DNA of 64,000 bases, taken from positions 21,381,501 to 21,445,500 of the forward strand of contig CATNEN010000001.1 in assembly GCA_950097015.1 (NCBI GenBank), given 5' to 3'. The notes under the pieces were generated by a model. The model had not been told where the DNA came from. It saw nothing but the letters and a program-made list of their open reading frames with translations, and made no database searches. This stretch comes from Macrostomum hystrix (lineage: Eukaryota; Platyhelminthes; Macrostomidae). The translations under genes and the position numbers were made by a program. Shown here piece by piece: positions 43,301 through 55,300 of this stretch; within the stretch, counting starts at the first letter, position 1; each line of letters opens with the position of its first letter.

Positions 43301-46300
43301 GACTGAATGCAATAGCTGCGGCTGTACATCTAGCTCAATCAACTGGGCAAGGTGGGAATATATTATATCCTTATTTACACCCCTCTCACCTTCTTCTTTG
43401 TGTGACGTAAAAGGACAATTTAATCAAACTTATTTGTACTATTATTTGTGATTCATAATTTTGTTAGCTTAAAGCTGTTCTGCACCGGGTGAAGGGGGTA
43501 ACGAGTGGGTACATAAATTAACTGATGCTCCAAGCTAGAACAAAATGGTTGGCGGTGTTCAAACAGCAAATATGCATTGGTAAATAACGAGATAGAAAAT
43601 ATGTAATACTAATATTTCATGCAAAAAGCTTTATGTGCTTAAATAACAGATTTTGCAACTGAAGGTCAAGGTAATTTAGAGATGAGCAAGTTTACTCACG
43701 CCTCGGCTGGAGCATTACTTGTCGCTTCTTCTCTGGTGGCTTTGACCCGCCCTGAAATTACAGAAATAATTAGCTTTATAAACCATTCCTAAATGCTGCT
43801 ACTTAAAGTAGTTATTTTTGCAGCACTAGAAAAATTCGCCTCACGGTCATGAGTCCGCCGACATAGTCCGAGGTCATCTTGTCCTCCTGTGTGCTTGGCA
43901 ATTCGCCTGTGTACAAGTCTGTGGACTGATGCAGAATCTCTAGCACTTTGTCCAGTGCAGCCGCCACAGCTGGGGTGCTGTTCTCCTGGGCAACACCGAT
44001 CAGGTTGATCACCTAAAAGTACATTTTCAGCGCAAGTTATAAAAAGCGGCAAATAAAAACGTAAAAAACGTTTTTTTAGAACTAAAACTAAACTCTCTGA
44101 GCAATTAAATATTCAAAAAATGTGTTTTTAAATGTACATTTCCAATGTAAATTTTGAATGTACATTTCCAATGTACATTTTGAATGTACATTAGCTTGGA
44201 GAGCTTTGGCTAGCATATGTACATCGAGCACGTACATTGAATGGAAACGTGCAAAATTCTAAAAAACGACTTAGAGTAGCTAAAAAGGTGGCTAGAAAAG
44301 AATCTCACTTTATGAATCGGAGCTTCGATAGTGACGGAATTCAATCGGCCAGTGCCGGAGTCCTTGCGATTCGCTGACTTGAAACCAGTCATCAGAGCTG
44401 CATGGGGGCATTGTGTGTGTGGGGTGTGCCTTTTGTTTAACCACATAGATAGATATTGTCAACTGAATAGCTCGCAAATTTATTATAGAATTCGTTTGTT
44501 ACACTACGGATAAAATCAATCCTTATTTTGATCGCAGGGATTTTAACAGTGACAAAAATCAATAGCGTCGCACCAACTAAAAAAGCTACGAGGCAATTTT
44601 TCAGTCGGCAATCTTAGAATAGAAATTCAATCAGAAACAGACTAGGAATTTTCTTTGAGTCGCAAAAAGAGTTGGGCTAAAATTTATCGCTAAAATAAAA
44701 TCTGTCGGCCCTACTAACTGTCAGATATCAGATAGCTGTCTTTTCCTTATTCTTTCTCCCTCTGTCCTCTCTCATTCGTTTAGAAGAAGATTAAAAGACA
44801 CGAAAAATTTGCCGCAGGGTCGACAATCAGAATTTTACAGCGAATCGAACGAAAAAAATCTGAGAATTTTAATAATCCGACAGCTGTAACCAAAAACTGA
44901 AAATGGAAATTAACTTTTCTAGAGAGAACGATTGCGGGGATTAATAGAGAAAAAATCGATAATTCCTGTCTCCCGCATGGCGACGAAAGTCACCCAGTTG
45001 CTAGTCAGATGGGGGAGAATATTTTTAAAACGACTTCGCAGGTAAATGGGAGTTTTTTAGGCAGCCGGGGCATTGGAGTGGAATGCAGTTTCTGATTCCA
45101 AACGGAAGCACTGGCCTCCACCCCCCCAACTGCTGCCTAACCGTCAAAGTGCATGAGGGGAGCGCTGCAGATGGACAACACTGATGGCTTGCGGGACTGG
45201 CTCAGGCCCGGCAGATCTGCAGGAATTCGATTGGGGATAGTTGGACTTAGTGAGGCCTGCACTTTATCATCGCTGCGTGTTAATTGCTAGAAAATGGTGC
45301 ACGTTGTTTACGCACTATTCTATGCAGCTGTTAGTGAGTAAATTATTAGTAATAGTAGTAAAACCGAAATTATCGAACAATTAGTATTTAACATAGGTTT
45401 TACAGTAGAAATTTTTACGTGACATTCCTGTACAATGTACTTAGACGCTTAAAGATTTTACAATGTATTTTAGACAATAAACTCTGAATGAATAACTAAA
45501 CAATAGGCATATAAAACTCGTATTGTGATGTGCACTGTTAGAAATTATTTTTACTATGTTAGCAATTGAGTTAGTAGGGCATAAGCATACGATGGAATAT
45601 GCAAATATTAGACGTAAAACATATAAAAGCCATGTCGTCTGTGTACAGGCAGTCAACAGTGACTCACATGCTTCCTTAGGCAGGCTGTAGTCGTGATAAG
45701 TATTCGGCAGATGCTTGTCGAAGCCGATACCGCTACCTTGCGGAGACTGCTTCAGGCAGACAAAGTGTTGCACTTTACTGTGGGTGAACACGGATAATGA
45801 TGCAATGACGTTTTCGAGTTAGCAAGAATAAGTTGAGGTCACAGGTATGAATTATTGTATTATTCCATACCATAGTATAGTTATTTTAGTATCTGTGTGG
45901 GTAAATTTACAAAAAAATTTCATCTTAAATTAAAAAACATTTCTCGTTGCCTTTAGAGATAAAAGTACTTTACCTGAATTTCTGCCAACCCACCCATCTC
46001 TATTAAAACAACAAAGAAACATAAACAGGATGTAGCTATTTTTTCCTGTATCGGGACATATAAGCGACCACCCCAGGAATGTACATTCGCGAGCGGATGA
46101 ACGTACATTAGATGTAGGCTAGGGTAGAGAAGTCACACGTCGACCGCGCGAATTAGATAAGATAAGTGTACAGTCGGGGTAGGGCGGAGAGGCGGCACTT
46201 TTTATCCTCCGCGGGGAGGGAATGTACGCAAGGGGTAGAGAGGAATTACTGAGTCACCTTTCCCCTCTGCGCCTGACCTGATTGGCTTACTCGAAATTTA

Positions 46301-49300
46301 CAGTAGGGGCTGTCAACAGCAGACTAGAAATAGGCACCAAAAAGCATCGAAACTCACCCTCTGCGTCCTTTGACTGGATAGACAAAATTGTGGTGATCAG
46401 CGCTGGCGCCTGATTTTCGCCTGCCGCTGACAGCGCCGTCCCATTCCTGCGTGATTGGGCGTGTGGCAAATGAGATTTAAGCGATGCGTAAATTTTGATA
46501 ATCAATACGTTTATTTGCTGATGTGAAATAGTGTGGGTCATTTTTCTTTGCCGCTCAACGCACCTTTCCTCGTCTCAAATGCTGCAGAAGGTTGCTGACC
46601 TCCTCTTCATTCTTGTCCGAGTGCATCACCTCAAACGAACTCTTGCCAAGCAGCTCGCTTTGCGCGAAGCCAAACATTCGCTCGTGAGCGGGATTAACGT
46701 ACTGCAAGCGAAGGAGAACGAAAGGGACATGTAATTAAAAAAGCAGGACAAAAATAGAAACAATCGGTAGAGATATTCGTTCAAGCTGTCATTCCAGGTG
46801 ACAGAAAGACTATAATCATAGCCTGTAAAGGGCTGTCGATTTATATCCTGTCAGTTCGTACTGTTTATCTGTCAACTGTCAATAGTCTGTAAGGCTGTAA
46901 ATCAGTTTGTAGGAATGTCAATGTTGTAAGAATGGCAGGGGCTGGATTTATAAAAATGTTTTGGCGGTTACAAATGCCGTAATCCAGGGGCCGGCAAACT
47001 CCGGCCCTCGGTCTCATCTCTCCCCTGTCTCATCTCTCCCGTGTCTCATCTCTCCCCCTGTCTCATCTCTCCCCTGTCTCATCTCTCCCCTGTCTCATCT
47101 CTCCCGTGTCTCATCTCTCCCCTGTCTCATCTCTCCCCTGTCTCATCTCTCCCGTGTCTCATCTCTCCCCTGTCTCATCTCTCCCGTGTCTCATCTCTCC
47201 CCTGTCTCATCTCTCCCCTGTCTCATCTCTCCCCTGTCTCATCTCTCCCCTGTCTCATCTCTCCCCTGTCTCATCTCTCCCGTCTCATCTCTCCCGTGTC
47301 TCATCTCTCCCCTGTCTCATCTCTCCCGTCTCATCTCTCCCGTGTCTCATCTCTCCCCTGTCTCATCTCTCCCGTGTCTCATCTCTCCCGTGTCTCATCT
47401 CTCCCCCTGTCTCATCTCTCCCCTGTCTCATCTCTCCCGTGTCTCATCTCTCCCGTGTCTCATCTCTCCCCTGTCTCATCTCTCCCGTGTCTCATCTCTC
47501 CCCTGTCTCATCTCTCCCGTGTCTCATCTCTCCCGTGTCTCATCTCTCCCCTGTCTCATCTCTCCCGTGTCTCATCTCTCCCCTGTCTCATCTCTCCCGT
47601 GTCTCAACTCTCCCTTGTCTCATCTCTCCCCTGTCTCATCTCTCCCGTCTCATCTCTCCCGTGTCTCATCTCTCCCCTGTCTCATCTCTCCCCTGTCTCA
47701 TCTCTCCCCCTGTCTCATCTCTCCCCTGTCTCATCTCTCCCGTGTCTCATCTCTCCCCTGTCTCATCTCTCCCCTGTCTCATCTCTCCCGTGTCTCATCT
47801 CTCCCCTGTCTCATCTCTCCCGTGTCTCATCTCTCCCCTGTCTCATCTCTCCCGTGTCTCAACTCTCCCTTGTCTCATCTCTCCCGTGTCTCATCTCTCC
47901 CCTGTCTCATCTCTCCCCCTGTCTCATCTCTCCCCTGTCTCATCTCTCCCGTGTCTCATCTCTCCCGTGTCTCATCTCTCCCCTGTCTCATCTCTCCCGT
48001 GTCTCATCTCTCCCCTGTCTCATCTCTCCCGTGTCTCAACTCTCCCTTGTCTCATCTCTCCCCTGTCTCATCTCTCCCGTCTCATCTCTCCCGTGTCTCA
48101 TCTCTCCCCTGTCTCATCTCTCCCCTGTCTCATCTCTCCCCCTGTCTCATCTCTCCCCTGTCTCATCTCTCCCGTGTCTCATCTCTCCCCTGTCTCATCT
48201 CTCCCCTGTCTCATCTCTCCCGTGTCTCATCTCTCCCCTGTCTCATCTCTCCCGTGTCTCATCTCTCCCCTGTCTCATCTCTCCCGTGTCTCATCTCTCC
48301 CCTGTCTCATCTCTCCCGTGTCTCATCTCTCCCCCCTGTCTCATCTCTCCCGTGTCCCATCTCTCCCCTGTCTCATCTCTCCCCTGTCTCATCTCTCCCG
48401 TGTCTCATCTCTCCCGTGTCTCCCGTCTTTGTTGATCAAACGCCGACAACGCAGACAGCTTGAGTTGAGCTCGCGTTACTTTCACTAAATCAATCATACG
48501 AGAGACCATTCTCAAATGATCAAACGAAACACTTTTCACTATCAGTTGATTTCAGACGAGCTAGGGTTCATTTTTTCATAAAAAAGCAACTCGAGGATTG
48601 AAAAAAATGTGATCAGAAATACAAAGAGACCGACAAGCCGCACTTCGCACACTCTAATTTACAAGCAAAGCCAAGCATGACAAGAATTGGCTAGGGCTAG
48701 CTGTGCTCAAGGGACTAGGCCTGCCTGAGTATTCCCGTCACGATCGCAACCTTGTAGTTTGTAGTAGATACTCGATGCTTCCCCGCCCCCCGACGTTTTA
48801 CTTTCTTCGAGTCTCCCGCTGAGCTACTAAATCTGATAGAGAGAATAGAGGAAAAAAGGCAGTCGGCAAGCAGGCAACAACGTGCCCCCTGTGCATCCAT
48901 GCCTAGCCTACTCCCAGGCCTAGGGGTGGGCACACACGCTGCAACTTCATGGATTGCGCTGGGATGCCTGGATTCGGCAGAAAGTCTGGGAAAAAACAAC
49001 TCCCAAAAGGAGAAGAAAAAGCAGCGGGTGGGAGGCAAGCTTCGAGGGGCGCAGCGGTTACGCAAGAGATTAAGCTGGATTAAGGGAGAAAGTTCGATGC
49101 AATATGCCGACTGGAAGGAAATGAGATAGGGGGAACAGATGAAAGGATTAGCAGTGTTGAAGGGAATCGATATTGATGGCTCTAGAGGGAGAGTCAGGAA
49201 ATAGACATGAGAGAGTCAGTAGTAGACAGGGAGAGAGTCAGGAAATAGACAGTAAGAGTCAGTAGTAGACAGGGAGAGAGTCAGGAAATAGACAGTAAGA

Positions 49301-52300
49301 GTCAGGAAATAGACAGAGAGAGTCAGGAAATAGACAGAGAGAGTCAGGAAATAGACAGAGAGAGTCAGGAAATAGACAGTAAGAGTCAGGAAATAGACAG
49401 AGAGTCAGGAAAAAGACAGTAAGAGTCAGGAAATAGACAGGAAAAGTCAGGAAATAGACAGAGAGAGTCAGGAAATAGACAGGAAAAGTCAGGAAATAGA
49501 CAGAGAGAGTCAGGAAATAGACAGGAAAAGTCAGGAAATAGACAGGGAGAGTCAGGAAATAGACAGGAAAAGTCAGGAAATAGACAGGGAGAGTCAGGAA
49601 ATAGACAGGAAAAGTCAGGAAATAGACAGAGAGAGTCAGGAAATAGACAGTAAGAGTCAGGAAATAGACAGAGAGAGTCAGGAAATAGAGAAGCAGAGAA
49701 GATAGTTTTCAATTTCTCAGCAACCAGCCGGGACCCCTAGAAATTAGATTACTACGCCCTGGTTTCCAGGAAAGTAGGCGGGATGGAAAGAGAGTAGGCA
49801 TGCAGATTCGACCAATGTCCAATCGCATTCAGATCGAGTTCTAGGCAGGCAATCAGTGCCTTCTTAGTCCATAGCTGCTTTTTGTTAATTTTAACTAGGA
49901 GTATAGAGTACATGCTCAGCTATATGAGACTGTCTGCAAGAAGCTCTTCATTATAGGCTGCCTCCAATGCCTAATACTATTAGGATCTGCATACATGTGT
50001 TACATGCTTCATTTGAGCAGTGATTCAAGCGTAAGCACAATCTGCTGCTGCTGCTGCTGCTGTTTCTGTCAGTTAACAACCATCTTAGATAATATGTTTT
50101 ATCTGTCAGCCTATCATATTTTTGAGTCGCTCGCTTGCCCTAAGTAGATGCAAAACAAGCAAATCTATCGAGCTTTGTGCTATTTCGAATTTGTTTGGTT
50201 GAGCGTGACGATATACAATGAGAACTCTGTCCAGTGTATCTAAGACTTGCTTAGAGCAAGACTCGAACTGAATGATGACAAAGACTACAAAACTGACAGA
50301 GAAGACGACAAAGACTACAAAACTGACAGAGAAGATGACAAAGACCACAAAACTGACAGAGAATATGACAAAGACCACAAAACTGACAGAGAATATGACA
50401 AAGACCACAAAACTGACAGAGAAGACGACAAAGACCACAAAACTGACAGAGAAGATGACAAAGACCACAAAACTGACAGAGAAGACGGCAAAGACTACAA
50501 AACTGGTAGAGAAGATGACAAAGACTATAAAACTGACAGAAAATATGACAAAGACTATAAAACTGACAGAGAAGATGACAAAGGTGGCTCACCTGAATTT
50601 GGAACTTATCGTTGGTGATCTCCACAGCGTCGGAGCAATGGGCAAGCGCAGTCGCCAGGGCGCCGAACGCTGCCAGCTTTTGTTGGCATCGGAAATTGTT
50701 GTGCTGAGTACTGAGCAGCTCTTCGCAGCAGGCATCGATGCTGATGCTTTCTTGGAATTTCTGTAGCGAAATTGCGAAGAGAATAATAATTAAAACATCC
50801 CACATTGCCTTGCCACTTAGCGTTTCACGAATCGGAGACAATTTTCAGACCGATCCCAATCTTAATCGTTTCTAACCAATCACAGAAACTCTTAACATTC
50901 TAGCCAATCAGATATTCTCGTTCCCTTCTGACCAATAAAAACCGCTCTCCTTTCTAACCAATAAGAATCGCTCTCGTTTCCAACCAATCAAAGTCGCCTT
51001 GATATCTGACCAATCTGATCTGACCAAAAGGCGCGAAGAAAAAATTTCTAATTGTCAGACTCAAAGACAATCTTCTTAGCTAACTTGATTACCCACTGCT
51101 CGGATATGATCAGCTCAAACGCTTAGAAAGGAAGACAGCTCTAAGCTAATTTTGGGCAATCGATTCTCAATTGAGATGATCATTTCTTGATGAGGCTGAC
51201 AGACTCCAGTAGATGTGTTCGATCGCTAATTAGATTTCACTCGTCGCAGTTCTCACAGAATTCGCAGCACTCTAACTAACAAAATTAACCAACAAAAGTA
51301 ACGGAACTTTCAGCTTCATCTAGCACTCCGATAGATTTGTGACACTCTCAGTGTTGATTCGTAAATGCTCCAGTTATAAATCATTTTTCTGTGCTCAAAC
51401 TGAGAGAACTCCTAAGCATTGTGGATGAGCATGGGAAGGAGATATTATAGAGGGAGGATAAATTGTTGCGGACGGAGCAGGGGAAGGCATTGGGGGGATA
51501 AATGTCTGGCCGCTGAAATCTGGCGTCAATCTCACCATCTTCTCCCGGCCTCCAAATTCCAAAGCCGTCACAATCCGCGGCTGCTGGGACGCGACCCCGA
51601 TCCCACATTTTCCTACCAGCCCGGCCCCATCTTATCTCAGCCCGCTTTCCAATTCACCCGCACAATAAGGGGATATCGCTATGAGAGGGAGGCCTGCTCA
51701 CTTCTACTAAAAAATTGGGATTATTATTGGCCCATTGTGCAGGGGTGAATTAAAAAATAACCGAGGCTGCTGACGTCAATGCGAATATCACAATGACGAT
51801 GGGGAGAATTTTCCCAATTTATTTTTAGAAACGAAAAGCTCGCGAGCTTGCACTGGTGGGCTGTCTGCTCCATTGAAAGCCTTCGATAATTGACTCACCG
51901 CAGGTACTGGGGGTGTGTGATAGGAGACAGACGTGTAGAGATAGGATGAGATGGGATGGGAGAAATTAGTTTCATGCTTTAAACGCACCTTGTCGTATCC
52001 TAATTGCAGCAGAGAATGCAAACTGGCGGGACTCTTTGATCTGAAAATAAAAAGAATTTAGTTTTAAATGGTAAAATATTTACTGGTTGTGGAATTTCGA
52101 GGGAAGTTTCGGAAAATTTGAATTTCAGGAAAATTCGAAGCTTTTGGAACAGGTAAATTTTCGGTAAAGGGAAGTTTGGGAAAACGAAAGCTTTTGGCAA
52201 GGGAATTTAGTGGGGAATATTTATTTTAGGGAATCAAGAACCTCCCGCTATCTCACCCCGCCTTGGTGACAGCGGTGAAGGTGCTGGCAGCCGAATGGCT

Positions 52301-55300
52301 GACGGACCGGAACGACTTCATCAGCGAGTCGGAGTCCAGGCCGGGCAGGCCGCGCCGGTCGATGATGACAGCGTCCTGCTGGCCGGAGATGTACGCCTCC
52401 ATGGCCGCATCGGAGCTGGAGACGGACTGGCAAGCCAGGGAGAGCTTCTCGGCTGCCTTTGCGAAGCACAGGCTGAGCGCGTCCTCGCGTGGAAACACCA
52501 GAAGCACCTGGAATGGGGTATTAGTGAGCTGTGCTCATCTCGACTGCTCAATACTATATTTGAGAATGAGAAGGCACGGAAATGAAGTCACGTATAATCC
52601 ATTTTTCAATATTTTGAGGCAAAGATTTTGTTTGTCATGACAGAAGTGATTAAAATATGTTTCTTAGAAATTTAGTTGCGGCTATATTTTCCAAGAAATT
52701 CAACTTGGTCACGTGGTTCCGTTTCTATGAACTAAAACAACGGTCACGCATGGACTTCAAAAAAATCAAAATAGTCATAGGGTTATTTTCTAAGAAACCC
52801 AAATGCATACATAGAGTGCCCTTTCCAAGAATTTCAAATACCGTCATAGTGTCCTCTCCTAGAAACCCAAATGCATTCGTAGGTGAAACTTTCTAAAAAG
52901 TCTAAGCAGTCATAGAGAGCCGTTATTAAGAAATACAAATTTAAATTCACAAAGGGCCTTTTCTAGGAAATGCAAATCCTAACGAGTTATTCGATGGATT
53001 TATTTTCCTGGCAATTGAGTACGGGCACGTGGTTCTATTTCCAAGAAAGCTGTCTATGGCTTACAAAGAAATAAAAAGATCCCTTTGGTTCTCTTTTGAA
53101 AACTATTCGACTAGTATAGTATAGCCAGTGAGTACAGGCAGTTATTAAAAGTGCATAATAGCAATTCTATTGCGGTATCTGCAACAGCAACTGCACGCCT
53201 ACTAATATATTGCAACTTAGTAAGTCGAAAATTAATGACATTACAATATGCGAGTCTCAGGAAGAGAAGAATCACTATTGGAGAGTGTAGCATAACGCCA
53301 CTATGCCAGGCAGGACTATCTTCTGCTAATAATTCCTATTCCCATCTCCATCCATTAGTGTTGGGGATTTCGCTTTGGGCAGTGTTCATACCCCAAGTTT
53401 CTCGTGCGAGATATCAGAACCCCCCCGATGCTATCTCAATTTCCCCTCATGCGGTCTGTCCGTCTGTTGATTTTCACTAAATGACTGCTTTATAGGCAGC
53501 AGCAGCAGCAGCAGCAGCAGCAACATAGAAATGCCTCCTTCAATGACATTGTGCTTCAATGAAAAAAAGAAATTTAGAATAGATTTTAAAACCAAAATAA
53601 TAATAATAATTAATAATAATAATAGTTAATAATAATAATAATTAATAATAATAATAATTAATAATAATAATAATTAATAATAATAATAATTAATAACAAT
53701 AATAATTAATAATAATAATAATAAATAATAATAATAATTAATAGTAATAATAATAAATAATAATAATAATTAATAATAATAATAATTAATAATAATAATA
53801 TTTGATTACACCTGCCCCAATAGGGTCCGGCGCATCTGAAGGCTGCGTACGGCTGTTCAGTCCATGGACTGGGGGGACGCCACACCCACCTTCAATTATC
53901 CCAGCTGATGCTGGTACCCATTTAACAGCTGGGTGAACTGAAGCAATGCAGAGTTAAGTGTCTTGCTAAAGGACACAAATTGTTCCAGTGGAGACGGGAA
54001 TCGAACCCCCGACCTTCAAGTCGTGAGTCCGACGCCCTAACCACTAGACTACAACCTCCCACTAGGCTACAACCTCCCTATTAAAAACATAATATGATGT
54101 ATATATTCGTGCAAATTAAAAATTTGCGGGTCTGGTGTCACCAAATGATGTGCCATTGCACGCAGCCCTCCTGCAATTATTACTACTATTAATAAAGTAT
54201 TAAAATAATAATTTGTCAACTTACCGACATTGCGTCATCCTCCGGAAGCATTCCGTTGATGTTGGGCAGAATCTGTTGGAGGTAAATTTATGATCATATA
54301 CAATATTTATTGAGGACATTAATGAAGGTATCATTGAAACATGACTCTGAATACTTCTGACTGCAATGCTGCTCCACCTAACCTGTTCTGTTGAGTAGTA
54401 AGTGACCTCTAAACTGCTTCTCCGACTGCTAATGCTGTTGCTGCCGCTGCTGTTGCTGCGGCGATAACCTGAGCCTGGAACTCGTCCGCCGTCTCTGGAC
54501 ATGTCCACAGCTCCGCTTTGCTTCTCTTTTGGATTGCCGACAAATTCGGAATCAGCCTTTTTAGGCCGCTAAAAGTCCCCAAAAAACGAAATCCTATTTT
54601 TCTTTGTTTTGAAATCTTCTGGACTCGATTCGCAGATTCGCTTTTCAGAAAAACTATAAGAAATGAAACAAAAATAAAACTACGAGTATAAACACTTCAG
54701 CGGCGAGTTTTGGGCGCTGAGAGTGTCAAATAAATGAGCAGGCTGCAGAAAAATGGCTGCGCTCTCAAAAATATAAAAAGAGAATAAAAGCAACAGAAGG
54801 AGACAGAGAGAGAGTTAAGAAAGATGAGCGAGAAATTCTAGCCTTAGCTAACTGTGATCACTGATTCGCGAATACCATCTCTCTCTCACTCTCATTCTTA
54901 TTTTCTGCAGTCTAAACCCTGTGGCAACAGCGCCAGGTGAGCAGTGACGGTGTGAGCACACAGATGGGGCAAGAACTACTCACTTCTGCTTGGAGAGCCA
55001 GTCAGGTGGCTGTATCTGATGAGTTTTTGCTTTTATTTTTTTTTATAAAATATAACAGAAATAATAAACTGGGGGCAACAACGGGAGGGAAACCAGAGAG
55101 GCTGCAGAGTCCGCGTGAGAGGAATAGAGATTGAGCAGGGTTAAATAGGGCTGAGTACGGGGGCGAAAATGCTTCATTCTTCTGTTCCCAACAATATCCC
55201 CCTATGCTGCGAGGCAATTTTAGTTACTAAAAGAGGAAAATAGGAGAGAAATAGATTTGCGGGGGCAGGAACAGACAGATCAGGTGGGGCAGAGGTGACC

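Noticed and set aside
46287-46541. Minus-strand frame translated as HAQSRRNGTALSAAGENQAP
   Set aside because: Wrong frame of PDE8 exon 8; the correct frame (EWDGAVSGRRKSGASADHHN) fits the PAS domain and splice phases.
46961-48488. Three overlapping 460-500 codon frames
   Set aside because: Produced by the 16-bp satellite; all three forward frames are open, which is a repeat artefact.
48715-49129. Open frames of 76-116 codons on both strands in PDE8 intron 6
   Set aside because: No motif, no splice sites fitting PDE8 phases, and no start context that sets them apart.
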